This document shows positions 39,401-49,890 of a stretch of DNA of 64,000 nucleotides, piece after piece; positions within the stretch are counted from its first letter, which is position 1, and each line of letters starts with the position of its first letter. The translations under genes and the position numbers were made by a program. This DNA is from Echinometra lucunter. Lineage: Eukaryota; Echinodermata; Echinoidea; Camarodonta; Echinometridae. Under the pieces are notes generated by a model that saw only the letters and a list, made by a program, of their open reading frames with translations, did not search any database and was not told where the DNA came from. The DNA lies in the NCBI GenBank assembly GCA_029962745.1, contig CM057161.1, forward strand, positions 12,325,187 to 12,389,186. The letters are read 5' to 3'.

Positions 39401-40840
39401 CCAATTAATATCAATGTTGCAAAATTCAATGCAGACTGTCATGAATTTTCATAGTTTGTGGAAAATGAGCAAGTGAGACATGTTTTGGGGCAAGCAAGAT
39501 ATGTTTTGGGCAAGCAATTTTCAAAGAAAAAGCAGGAAGACAAATTTGTGTCGAGCCCTGCCTACAGTTATGTGTTTTAGTAAACAATTTACATTATAGG
39601 GAAACACATGAAATGGCTAATAGGCAACAATGATATTTAATCAACAATAAGGCAATCAATTACTAGACAGGATAAATAATATTAGAAATCCCTTCATGGT
39701 AATATCAAGTGTCAGTAGAAGAAGATGCTACTTACATTGGCAAGTTTTTTGGTGAAGCTAGATGCATGTAAAACAGCAAACAAGAACACTGGTGTCAGCA
39801 CAACTGAATTCAATAAGTCAAGGAAAGATGGAAAAGCACAAATGCTCTCATAGAAACACTACCATTTCCTTGTATAAGTATATTAGACCAACATGCAGCA
39901 AGTGTCATGAATTTTGTTGAGTTTACCTGTTCGAACATTTGTAACATGTGCCTCATCAATTCCACCGTAAACTTCAAAATATTTAACCTCTTGACTACTG
40001 AATTCTTTTATTCCCCTAGGCTGGAATTCACAAAGGTGGTTTAAATTTAGTCCATGGTTTAGGCAAATTTGGGGGTACAAGTGCGCTTGATTTAGCGCAT
40101 ACACTAAGATAGGTCCAATGATAAACGCGCGCGTTTGGCAAAGGGCGCTAGATTTACACTTGTTGCCATGGTTTAGACCACGGTTTATGTAAATTCATGC
40201 TTAGATTAATTTACATAAACCGTGGTCTAAACCATGGCAACAAGCATTAATTTACATAAACCGTGGTCTAAACCATGGCAACAAGCGTAAATCTAGCGCC
40301 CTTTGCCAAACGCGCGCGTTTATCTTAGTGTACGCGCTAAATCAAGCGCACCTACACCACAAAATTTGCCTAAACCATGGACTAATTTAAACCACCTTTG
40401 TGAATTCCGGCCCTAGACTTTATAAAAGGGCCACCCATTTCCCATTAGCAATGGGTTAAGTACTGCTCTTCTCCTTTAATAGTGGTATATAATAACACCC
40501 AAAACAAATTTCATCAATGATTTGTATAGGCAGTACTTATCCTGATCAAATATTGCACATACATGTATTATAATCTCAAATTCCTCCACAAGTCTTGAGC
40601 TGGCCAGGTGGTTCTACAACACATGGTCCAGCAATTACTACATGGTCCCTAACTTCCTATCCTAAACAAATTCTTCATTTCAACCCAAGACCACCACTAC
40701 AACCAAGCCAAATGCTAACCTAAATCTAACCTTAGACCCGATTTCAACAAATACTGTAACTTTATACCTTTGATACATAATAGCCCACAGCAACCGCTGC
40801 CTGAGCACACGTTTAACCCATAGAGGTACACTGTCACCTT

Positions 40841-40873
<33 letters not shown>

Positions 40874-43800
40874 TAAGACTTATATTGCGCCAAATCCACT
40901 CTGTAGAGTGCTCGAGGCGCTTTTCAGGAAATTATAAAAGAAATTAAGAAGAATTGAACAGAAATGTTTTGAGGTAATTTTTGAAAGTTTCAGAAGTCAA
41001 GCACTGTTTGATGTTATGAGGGAGGCTATTCCATAGCTTCGAGGATGAGTAAACAAATGATCTTTCACCCCAGGTTTTGGAAACTTCGGGGGTAACAAGA
41101 GAATTGGAAAGGGAGGAACGTAAGGATCTTGAAGGGGTATAACTTTTGATCAGTGAAATAAGGTACTGGGGAGATGAGCCATGAACACAATGGAAAGTTA
41201 ACAACAAAATCTTGAACATAATACGCTGTTTTACAGGGAGCCAATGTAAGGATCTTAAAATAGGAGATACATTTGCAGTATCTGTTGGTCCAGAATGTTG
41301 GGCAGTACATATCATACATGAGCAGAAAGAGAAAAATGCACTGACAAATTTGAGCCAATTCCCATCGCTGTATGGTGTGGCATTCTCGAATTAGAGCAGT
41401 TTAAGTGTAACTAATCATTAAACTCTTTAAATTGGCAATGCAGTGAATAATATATAATCACTATTTCTGTGTTCAAACTGGCAATTTCTTATTCAATTTT
41501 ACAATTATATTTCATTTTGGTTTATGTTATATCCATATATTTTTTTCAAGCTATGTAAACGTGGAAATAAATAATTGTATTGCCAATTTGAGGATTGAAG
41601 ATGATTAATTTACACCTAAAGAAGGCTCTGTACTGCTATGGGTTAAAAGGAGGCAAGATGGCTATGTTGTAGAGCAGTAGTCCCATAACTTGGAGTGATC
41701 AGGTTTGAAGCCAAGTAGATGTACTAGTGTCCTTTTTCATGGCATTAATCATCATTACCAAATAATATTCCATTCTTGTATAGAGTATATCACATTATGA
41801 TCTAACGTCCCTATGCGCTTCAAAAGAACTTTGGATGTCGTTACTCTAGCTTTAGCCAAGCTGCCATTACAACTCCCATGTATTTTACAGAATTCTGCCA
41901 GGTACCCATTTACCTCAACTGGGTCGATGGTAGCAAAAGCAGAGTAATGTCTTGCCAAAGGGCATTAGTGCTGTGGCAGGGATTCAAACCCTGTGCTGTG
42001 TGGTTCACAGTCTGGAGACTTATCCATTAGACCACAACACTTCTACCAAATCCCTTAGAGAGAGAGAGGACTTAAAGCCACTGGTCTTCTAGCTGCTTAC
42101 AATCATTAAAGGCATTGGCTAACTTTGTGAGTAGCTGATTTTAAAAATTCTCAAACTAACATGAAACATGTGTATGAGTACTTGTATTTGTACTCAAAAA
42201 CCCTGAAAGCAACCAAAATTTGGAATGAAAAAGTGTAAGTTAAACGCAAACGGCGATTTTATTATCTTTCGTCTCACGAGACAATCGCTAAGAGGACCAT
42301 TTTGCTTGAATTTGAAAATGCCGTTATGTTCCTCCCGCCGCGTGATACGCCAATACACACAGTATGGTAAGGTGAGTCATACGCGCATGCGCACTCCTTA
42401 TGTCTATTCTGAGCAACCGACCCTCGTATATTTTTCAAACGTTGGTTCACATGTTTTATATTTAAAAATACTTCCTGTGGATATTATATTTGAAACTTTC
42501 TGACTGATATTTTTACACTATAACCCTTATGTTTATCCCATTTTCGAGTAACAAAACAAGATTTTTTAAAATATCATAAAAATGTTAACCAATGTCTTTA
42601 ACATTTTTCTTAGCATTCGGTAAAACTAAAAACCACCCCAAAAAACAACATGTTGGAGGGCTCAGTAGATGAGTGAAAGGATACATGTGAGCGGGTAGCT
42701 ATTGATGAAGATCAGAGAGTAGAGAAGGTTGTGACAGCTATCCTCCAGGAGAAGCTGTCCAAGGTACATCCTGTTGAACTGAAGAGGTGGCATACGCTGA
42801 TGAAGCCTTAGAGCACTTGTCAAACCATTGAGGATAAGGGCTCGTTGGTAACAGCTGATGCTAGCTGCATGTCTGAGTATTGTAGAGAATAAGATGAAAC
42901 TTGAAATCCAACCACTGAGAATGTATCCTTCATCTATCATATGTAAGTTCAAAAGTAACCCCAAATCAAAATTAGACCATCTCGGAGACTTTCCCCCAGA
43001 TGCGTTACCCATTCAGAACAATTACCGCTTGAACATCAATAATCAAGACTAACTACATGGACAAGTACTGATTGAAAATGCCACCAGATGCGGGAATGCT
43101 CAAAGGGGTACAGTAGCCCAGAAGGTAGTTATTAGGGTACTTACCGGTTCTTACAAAGCCATTGAAAAAAACCCCCCACAAAACATTATTTCGAACATCT
43201 GAACAGTCTCTTTACGACCTCCTATTTTAGAGGGTTATAAAGTTATAGGTAAAATTGTCTATCACACTAAGACCTTTCAAAATACTGTTGTTCATGCAGT
43301 CTTTGAATCTTTTACTAAATGCAGAGTAATATCAACTAATAGGTAGGAATGTAACACAGAGATGATACTTCATCATTTAGGAGACTTTCAAGCTTTAATT
43401 GAGCATGGAATAATCTTACCCAAGAAGTGGGAATACGTAGAGGATACTGCACACAACTGTAGCAAGACGGGATGCCCACAGAGCTGCGTCTACTTTGAAC
43501 TCGGTCAAGTGAGCCTGGGAAGAAAAAATAATTGATACAATAATTAAACTTTAAACTATTTCTGTTTCTACTTCATTACATGATGTCTATGACAATATAC
43601 AACTGTAATGATAATCATGATAACAATGAAAATAACACAAACACAAAACAATCTGATACTGACTAGTATTTGATGGTTCCAAGTAGGACACTGCTTCACA
43701 TAAATATTTAAGATTTATAATGGTCAATTTGACATAGAAAATAGAGAAAATACACATAAAACAAATAATAGTTCAAAACATGTCTGTTTAATTTGGTCTG

Positions 43801-44763
43801 GGTAAGTCTTCTTTTCCTTTTCATGTTCTCTCCTTCTCATGTTGTACTTCTGTGTAAGTGCTTTGATGTACATGTAATTTCTTCTTGGACACTCATGTGT
43901 CTCTAGTATTACCCGTATATTTCAAATTGGATTTGGCACCTTACAAATCTTACATTATATATATAATATAGTTTTATAAATGTATTATCAATTATTCCCA
44001 TTTATTTGTATATTATTTCTTATCTTCAAACATAGAATCCACTGATATTATTTCAGAAAACATAAGTACCAGCAGGCCACAGTTGCAATGAAGCACAAGT
44101 TAAGTTTGCAAGCATTTCAGTGGGATGTCAGTGATTGTATATATCGCTACTTATAATAGTCTGTGAGATGCTACTAGTTTCTTCAAGATAAACTGGAGTT
44201 CTGGTCATGTAATTACAATGTGGAGGAAATTGTTCCAAAGCAAATGGAAAAGTTAGATTAGTTTTACATAAACACAATTGTCTAGTATGAGATTTGGAGA
44301 TTACTAAATGAATTCACTGACTTTCGACAAAAGGTACTTACAACTGCAGACAGAAATGAGTTTATGATGGAACGTACCGAGCACATATCTGGCATGAATC
44401 GTTTAGCCTGAACTTTTCAGCTATTTCTTGACATATTTCCAATATTAGGCCATTTAAAGAGAAATCCTTCCTTGAGGACCTTTGTACTGTGATATTCTTC
44501 CACACTGATATGACAAGAAACACGAAAGCTCGCAAACTATTTTTCACCTTTGACCTTTCGCAGAACTCAAAAGTCTCTTTAATACTTACCACCACCTTCC
44601 CAAATCCAGACTGCCCTCCTGTTGTCCCATCGGTGGTGGTGTTAGTGCTGTCTGATGCATTAGCACTTGAAGAACCAGGCTGAGTGTTCCCTGGGGCATC
44701 ATCGTTCACTTCTTCTATGGTCGGCATGGCGAAAAGACACTATCACCCAATTTACTGTAATAC
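36018..44763 (-). CDS. TMEM33: TMEM33 / Pom33-Kr-h2 family ER membrane protein (complete, 7 coding exons)
   Basis: TMEM33 proteins are multi-pass ER/nuclear-envelope membrane proteins that interact with reticulons and, in vertebrates, affect ER stress signalling. Coding exons (minus strand): 44590-44727, 43420-43514, 42685-42872, 39736-39803, 38061-38194, 37207-37290, 36018-36162. They sum to 852 nt = 283 residues plus stop, and all phases join. Family landmarks: W-x-SRL..FPLLG (exon 2), YQRAL..LTSALRLHQR..LLEDSCHNLLYSLIF (exon 3), LHASSFTKKL (exon 4), LRFIA..EI (exon 5), YFRFLTFRYASRRNPYC (exon 6), and LSRFAP near the end. Hydrophobic segments lie at about residues 55-77, 122-156 and 195-207. 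The N-terminus is longer than in vertebrates (Ser/Thr/Gly-rich, about 46 residues) and the protein ends in QDPYQQQQ. Confidence 0.95.
36320..36600. repeat. (AAT)n microsatellite in TMEM33 intron 6
   Basis: Long AAT/ATG trinucleotide repeat with interruptions, immediately before the inverted-repeat element at 36669. Confidence 0.9.
36669..37050. mobile_element. non-autonomous DNA transposon with 6-bp target duplication
   Basis: Ends CAGAGACTCCAAC and GTTGGAGTCTCTG are exact inverted repeats, and the flanks are the direct repeat ATGTAG (36663-36668 and 37051-37056). The subterminal parts are rich in CTCCCG/CGGGAG words (CGGCGGGAGATCTCCCGC near the left end, CGGCGGGAGAATCTCCCGC near the right). 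No transposase is encoded. It sits in TMEM33 intron 6. Confidence 0.85.
37207..37290 (-). CDS. TMEM33: TMEM33 coding exon 6
   Basis: 84 nt, acceptor CGATTGCAG, donor GTAAGT. Encodes GRMSLIAPFMYFRFLTFRYA and SRRNPYC, a hallmark block of the family. Confidence 0.93.
37291..38060 (-). other. TMEM33 intron 5
   Basis: AT-rich, non-coding apart from repeats. A 110-residue open frame on the plus strand (37545-37877) has no recognisable family and opposes the gene; treated as chance. A run of 10 G is at about 37996. Confidence 0.6.
38061..38194 (-). CDS. TMEM33: TMEM33 coding exon 5
   Basis: 134 nt, acceptor TTTCATAG, donor GTAAGT. Encodes IAGPNSMPLVRRLVDKIISY, VDILRFIALDEI and the hydrophobic LIMPVLIFMMA; ends in phase 2. 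Confidence 0.92.
38343..38654. mobile_element. MITE with GAGGGTGTTTCATAAAG ends
   Basis: The left end GAGGGTGTTTCATAAAG..GTTCGTAA is inverted at the right as CTTTATGAAACACCCTC. 312 bp, internal AT-rich, no coding capacity. Same terminal family as 60325-60499. Confidence 0.8.
38655..38935 (-). mobile_element. tRNA-derived SINE (minus strand)
   Basis: Reading the minus strand from about 38930: ATGGTGTAGTGGCTCA (A-box-like), then GGGTTCAAATCCC (B-box), then a body containing TCTTTTGGCAAGACAT and a GGTACCCAG block. The body is shared with the element at 41755-42045, so both belong to one family. Confidence 0.65.
38936..39735 (-). other. TMEM33 intron 4, remainder
   Basis: Non-coding. The part around 39230-39560 looks like a decayed DNA transposon: an internal inverted repeat AGGCAAGTG..CACTTGCCT and a right end whose reverse complement is GGCAGGGCTCGACACAAA, a hAT-like terminus. 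A matching left terminus was not found. Confidence 0.4.
39736..39803 (-). CDS. TMEM33: TMEM33 coding exon 4
   Basis: 68 nt, acceptor GAATTCAG, donor GTAAGT. Encodes F-VLTPVFLFAVLHASSFTKKLAN, completing the second hydrophobic region. It ends in phase 0. Confidence 0.92.
40020..40411. mobile_element. 392-bp near-palindromic foldback element with 5-bp target duplication
   Basis: Starts GCTGGAATTCACAAAGGTGG and ends with the inverted CCACCTTTGTGAATTCCGGC, flanked by CCTAG at 40015-40019 and 40412-40416. Almost the whole length is one inverted repeat; the centre carries three alternating copies of a segment with CATGGTTTAGACCACGGTTT. No coding capacity. Lies in TMEM33 intron 3. Confidence 0.9.
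40840..41392 (-). mobile_element. 5'-truncated non-LTR retrotransposon (RT C-terminal tail)
   Basis: The minus strand encodes a typical C-terminal tail of LINE polyproteins: PILRSLHWLPVKQRIMFKIL, a SPQYL motif, YSSSKLWNSLPHNIKQ, SETFKNYLKTFLF, stop near 40944. The sequence before it is frameshifted and lacks RT motifs. The 3' end reads GCGCCTCGAGCACTC..GGCGCAATATAAG and an (ATT)n tail at about 40842-40875. Dead fragment. Confidence 0.8.
41755..42045 (-). mobile_element. tRNA-derived SINE (minus strand)
   Basis: The minus strand starts GTTGTGGTCTAATGGATAAG (A-box region), with B-box GGGTTTGAATCCC about 40 bp later. The body shares TTGGCAAGACATTACTCT and GGTACC blocks with the element at 38655-38935. 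Not a tRNA gene: the arms do not pair properly and the sequence continues into the shared body. Confidence 0.7.
42046..42684 (-). other. TMEM33 intron 3, remainder
   Basis: Non-coding; a 92-residue plus-strand open frame at 42225-42503 has no recognisable family. Other parts of this intron are covered by the LINE, SINE and foldback entries. Confidence 0.5.
42685..42872 (-). CDS. TMEM33: TMEM33 coding exon 3
   Basis: 188 nt, acceptor ATACTCAG, donor GTATCC. The most conserved part: CYQRALILNGLTSALRLHQR, LLEDSCHNLLYSLIF and INSYPLT, closely matching the vertebrate protein. Confidence 0.95.
42873..43419 (-). other. TMEM33 intron 2
   Basis: Short non-coding intron without repeats of note. Confidence 0.6.
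43420..43514 (-). CDS. TMEM33: TMEM33 coding exon 2
   Basis: Acceptor TTCTTCCCAG, donor GTAAGA. 95 nt, phase 0 to phase 2. Encodes HLTEFKVDAALWASRL then the first membrane segment ending FPLLG. Confidence 0.92.
43515..44589 (-). other. TMEM33 intron 1 (between coding exons 1 and 2)
   Basis: AT-rich, non-coding, nothing recognisable. Confidence 0.6.
44590..44763 (-). CDS. TMEM33: TMEM33 exon with start codon
   Basis: ATG at 44727-44725 opens 46 codons (MPTIEEVNDD.., Ser/Thr/Asn/Gly-rich, no membrane segment) up to donor GTAAGT at 44589-44584. The 44728-44763 part is 5' UTR after an acceptor TGCTGTTTCAG, so at least one non-coding exon lies upstream; a candidate ends at 45527 with donor GTGAGA. 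Confidence 0.88.
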
Positions 44764-44924
44764 CTGAAACAGCAGAAAAAAGGTAGCAGGAAATTAATAA
44801 GTTACATGTAGGTCCTAACCTTTCCAACAACAATTGATTTTGCATGAATAAATCCCATGTTTTTTCAATGAAATATCTTTTCTGATCTTTGCAGCCAAAC
44901 TCATGATGTTTTGAAACTTCTGAC

Positions 44925-45085
44925 CTGGGGCCCGTTGCATAAAACTTTTGCCGGAGTTTTTTTATGGCAAATTTGAGGAAACTACGGCAAAAAAAGAATT
45001 GCCAGTTTTCCATTACATAAAAATTTGCCAGACTTTTTTTTGCCAGAAAAAAAGTCTGGCAAAAGTTTTATGCAACGGGCCCCAG
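44925..45085. mobile_element. MITE with CTGGGGCCCGTTGCATAAAA ends
   Basis: Terminal inverted repeats of about 28 bp (CTGGGGCCCGTTGCATAAAA, then CTTTTGCC) close at 45085. A second nested inverted repeat, GCCAGACTTTTTTTTGCCAG with its reverse, lies at the right. 161 bp, non-coding, in the TMEM33 5' region. Confidence 0.85.
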
Positions 45086-45526
45086 AACAGAGAATTTCAA
45101 AACGTGGGAATCAGTTTTTGATAAATATTCCTTGATGTGCTACTTTTGAATTTTTTTGTGCTACATCATTCAGAGTAACTTTGCTATAAAGACAATGTGC
45201 CAAAGATCTTTGCAATGCAGGGCCAGCCACCCTGAATGTTAAAATATACACATCAGCCATGCAAACATCCATGACAATGTACAAATAACACATTCTGCCT
45301 TGAGAAAAGAATTCAAAAGATCAAATAATGAAAAAGAGATAGAGACTCTGGTTCGATTGTGAAAAAAAAGTATGAATCATCGGACAAGGGTCTGGAAATC
45401 TTCATTTCGAATAAGCCTAACCAGCACTAATGCACTTTCATATCCATGTACATATCTCCAGTTGCAATGAACAAATTTGCAGCAAACTTTCAAAAAATAA
45501 TCACCACCATATATCGCATATCTCAC

Positions 45527-45760
45527 CTGATTAGATCTAATCACATCAGACAGAGGGAACTTGATTACGGCTTCACTGTTCAATGATGATGTCATCGTTC
45601 AGTATGGTTACTATGCTGTGTGCTTTGTACTCAACCCTTAAACTGAAAAAAATAAAGCTAGCAATTACAAAATGACAAAATTTACAAGAGTCGAGCACGA
45701 AGCACACAGCCATGACAGTGTCAGTGGCCGTCGCGTCGATTATCACTATCAGTAACATGT
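45527..45760 (-). promoter_or_regulatory. probable TMEM33 promoter and 5' non-coding exon
   Basis: Minus-strand donor AATCAG/GTGAGA (45526-45521) could end a non-coding exon that splices to the acceptor at 44764. Within it or just upstream is TGATGATGTCATCG (around 45584-45597), a CRE/ATF-like palindrome. The start site is not determinable. Confidence 0.35.
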
Positions 45761-46771
45761 ATCGCTGAATATGCATATCTCAAAGTGCAGAGCACGCTAG
45801 GTAGCATGTGCGGCTCAATCCATGTCGCAACGTCTTCATGCATATTCAATAATTTTGAATGAACCGCGCTCTAAAATGTGAATATTCATATTGCTCTGCG
45901 CATGCACACATTGATTTTCGATTTGTAAAATGGATGCTACAACACTGATTATTTTCATAGGTCAAGAAAATTGCGTTTTTTTTTCTTCCAAAACATCTTC
46001 AGAAGAGGATTTCAGAGGATTTGCTGGTTGGCCAAAGAGTTGGTGAGACCATATAAGCACAAATTTTTCTTTTTAGACATATATTTAGAAAAATAAGCGA
46101 ACCAAACTGACGGTTTGCCATGTTCGCAGGGTTTGCGGCACTGTCAATAGATGAGCGTAGGGCTCCGCTGCAAAATGGCAAAGCCCCGTACGGGTTACAC
46201 CATCAGTTGCTTGTTGATGCATGATGACGTTGGTGATTTTGTGAAAGTTTGAGGCAGATTCGTTTATAAAAACTAGAGATATGGCCTAGATCTAGATCTA
46301 TGCCATGATGCCATAGTCTATGGGCAAGACTTCCTTTTGCGACAGCCACCCAACATTGCAAGGTGTGCTTTATTCCATTAGCAAATTTGAGTGGTTGTCG
46401 CAAAAGGAAGCTTTCCGAGATATGCACATGAATACAAAAGTGCATTTAACTCCAAATTCTCATTTGTCAGAAATTTATCATTTCATCTTTCAGTTTAACA
46501 AGGCAAGAAATATTCTAACATAATAATGAGTATGTGGGACTGAAATGAAACCTGTATTGTATAACTCGTTGAGGAAACCCACACGGCGCACAAGCGCCTA
46601 AAATCCGCGTATAACACATAAAATAACAATATAAATACGTTTTATTGTCATGAAAAAATATCATAGAGTTATAAAGTATTGAAAATGAAACTCACCTAAA
46701 AATACGACAGTTTAATAGTTATACAAAAGCCTTTTCGTCAATATTATTCGTCAAATATTATTCAGCAATTC
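45761..46771. other. intergenic, no gene seen
   Basis: No exon recognised. Contains a small hairpin at 46329-46410; the rest is non-coding. Confidence 0.5.
46329..46410. repeat. 82-bp hairpin (inverted repeat)
   Basis: CTTCCTTTTGCGACAGCCAC at the left is inverted at 46391-46410 as GTGGTTGTCGCAAAAGGAAG, one mismatch, loop of 42 bp. Possible tiny MITE; no clear target duplication. Confidence 0.6.
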
Positions 46772-47449
46772 ATAAGCGGAGGGCCAAAAGCAGAAAAGGG
46801 GGGTTTCGTTCCACCATCTGTACAAACTAAGTAGACCAAGCTCATTTTCAAGCTTAAAGCATAACACACAATATTCAAGAGGTCTACCTCAAAAAATTAG
46901 TAGCGAAAGCTTCCAAATCCAAGATGGCGTCCAAAATGGCCGCCATTTTGACGGAATTTGAATTTTTCAAGATAAAATTTGATAAAAAAATCCGATTGCA
47001 ACAAAATTGGTCTCATCTGAAAGAAAGTTAAATTCCCTACAGTTTGATGCCGTTTGTGAGTAATGTCAAAGTAATTCGGTCCAGATATTTAGTCAAAAAG
47101 TGTGTTTTTTGACATTTTTTCCCCAAAACTGAAAATTTGCAAAATGCATGATTGAGCATAAATCAAGAAAAAATTTAAGAATTGTCTTGAAACCTTCCAA
47201 AAAACTTTCTTGATATTCAATCATTATCTGTGGAAAAGTAGAAAGCAATACCATTCTCCGTTCTAAAGTTATAATGTCTCAAACTTGAAAACTCATATTT
47301 CATAAATTTCTCTTCTTGCATATGCATATGTTATATTCCCATAGACTATAATGCATTAACATGCATGTGCCCTGTACAAAAGTGCAGATGTGGATTTTCG
47401 CTCTACAAACCAAGAAGGCCATGCTTATATTTGTGCTTATTGACATGTT

Positions 47450-47935
47450 TGTAACTAAACTTGGATGGTAGATGCCTTACACAAACTCCAGTGTTATTGG
47501 GGAGTCAAAGGTCACATATGTAGGTCAAAGGTCAAATGAGGTCAAATGTTAACATTTTCTGTGTATATTTCTACTGGGGTTGGTAACTTTAGAACCATAA
47601 GTCCATTTGTAACCAACCTTGGATGGTAGATGCCTTTCAGGGACTGGTATTTGAGGGTCAAAGGTCATGTATGTAGGTCAAAGGTCAAATGGTAAAAAAT
47701 TCATGCATATTTCTACTGGGGTTGGTAAGTTTAGAACCATAAGTCCATTTATAACCAAACTTGAATGGTAATTACCCTTTAAGGACCTCATTGCTATTTG
47801 GGGGTCAAAGGTCATGGGTGCAGGTCAAAGGTCAAAGGAGGTCAAATGTTAAAACTTTCCTGCAATTTTCTATTGGGGTTGATAGCTTTAGAACGATGAC
47901 TCCAAACTTGGATGGTAGATGCCCTATATAGGGAC
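47450..47935. repeat. tandem units with AGGTCAAAGGTCA motifs (left arm)
   Basis: Perfect AGGTCAAAGGTCA at 47522-47534, 47675-47687 and 47822-47834, and near-perfect GGGTCAAAGGTCA at about 47655 and 47802. This is the direct repeat with one-base spacing (DR1) bound by RXR/PPAR/HNF4-type receptors. The inverted copies lie in 49980-50330. Confidence 0.85.
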
Positions 47936-49890
47936 CTCAATTCCACATGTTATGGGGCTTGGTTTGTAGGTTTATATCATTTGATATTGAATATATGGAT
48001 GCAAACTTTGCATGAGATACATGTACATATGTTCTTCACAACTTTTCATTTTGTTGTTGACATAATCATTGTGACTCTTCCACGTATAAGCAGGGAGCCA
48101 TAAGTAGAAAATATATTTATATCATAAAAATTGTTAGAAACTTCAAATTGGAATTAAATACACATGTAGGTCTCAGATGAAAAGAATTTTTTTTTTACAA
48201 CTGAATGCCCTTCATGAGGGGTGTTGAGTTACCATGCAATTTATTCTATATTTAGTGGGAAAGTATTGTTTTTCTACATACCACCCCCCTCCCCCCATGA
48301 AATTAGTGAAAGTGAGAGTAGGGTCAGAAAGCGCCGGGATGGAAAGGTTTCAGTATCATTATGTAAATAGATATATGATAGATAGACGAAATGGTCCTTA
48401 TCATCTTGCTTCGCAGCCAATATATAATGGCTATACAATTTTGAATGTGTTATATTCTTTGAAATTACACATTACACATGTCACATTTAATGGAAAGAAT
48501 ATAATAGCTATAGAAATAGGGTAAAATGGCAGCGAGAGCACTCTTTCAAAGAACACTTTAAATATTCTAGTGTCATTAAGTTATTTTTTCAACTCATTGG
48601 AAGTTGTTCTTTGCTTTATCTGGTGCAGTTGTGGTTATTGTATTATATAAATTGAATATAAATTAATACAAAATGACTTCACAAGATAATAAGCTATCAT
48701 AAGCATGATTAGTAAAAAAAAAAAATGTCTAATTTCTCATTAGTTAAAAACTCATTATTTGTATATTACAGTTTATTATTCAGCATAATTATATACATCT
48801 AAATTTCAATTAGACAGCTAACTTGAAGATGATTTTAACAGCGGCATAAAAAAGTCAATCCATAAAATCCATAAAAATACATAAAATTAACAGTGTGCAT
48901 GCATACAAATATCAACAGAAGAAATTGGACCAGTTAATACAAAATAGAATTAAAATACAAATACATACAACATTGTACCTTTGCACTGACTCTAAATTCG
49001 TGTAGCAATCGGAAATGGCAAAAAGGACTGTTTTGTAACCTTTCTGTTTTTGAAATTTTGGTGCTTTTAATAAATTGTACATAATATTGATGGCAACAGG
49101 CAATTAAAAAGTGTAGACGCAGCATTCTACATCTCATACTTCCAATGAGCTAATTTTAAGGACTTTCTCATATGTTTTGTGTAATCTTATTCTAATTTTT
49201 TTCAGGGAGCTGAAAATTTCACTAGGTGAATACTTAATTTGTAAACAAATTTGTTTACAAATCATGAGTTTCTCCCATTAACCTTCTTTATTTGTTAAGT
49301 ACTCAAGTTGCCAATGAAGATAAAAGCTTAATCCTCAAGGAAAGGATGAATATATCAATAATACGATGTATTTGTATGGTTTAGAGGTACCTTATACTAT
49401 TTCCAGACATTTCAGCATGTAGATATTTGTTTTACAGCGATTCAGTATATGCAGACACGTGAGGAATCCCAAATAAGTTCCTACTGTATTGATACCTACC
49501 ATTTTTGCTTTATCATTTTATCAATAAAGTTCAGAATACAATTATCCATAACTCAAAGTGGGGTTGAGGCGAATGCATTCTTTGACACAATCCCAATGTT
49601 CCTAGTTTTTATTCTAATAAGTATTGAAAACAAGGGACTCAAACACGGTGATGGGACACCATGCAGGTGAACTGAACCAGTAAATGGCGCGATCATGGAG
49701 AAACGGGAGAAAACTCTTGAAAATGCCGTTTTCCTAGTTGTTGTCTAAAATAAGTCCTGGGAATGTTAAATGTAATATCACTGTCGTTTTTCAAAGAAAA
49801 TTGTCTTTCAAACCAAATGAAAAATTATCACATTATATTATTAATCTCGCTGAAATTAAGGATCACAGGTTTTCCGTTCTTTCTGGGCCA
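47934..49890. other. central part of the foldback element
   Basis: Low-GC sequence without recognisable transposase, reverse transcriptase or integrase motifs on either strand. A 96-residue open frame at 48234-48524 has no family resemblance that I recognise. Confidence 0.5.

Noticed and set aside
40944..41315. 123-residue minus-strand frame as a host gene
   Set aside because: It is the C-terminal tail of a LINE polyprotein, truncated and frameshifted.
41900..42045. tRNA gene on the minus strand
   Set aside because: A- and B-boxes are present but the acceptor and anticodon arms do not pair and the sequence continues as a SINE.
48234..48524. 96-residue frame inside the foldback element, possible transposase piece
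   Set aside because: No catalytic or zinc-binding motifs, AT-driven composition, no continuation by splicing.
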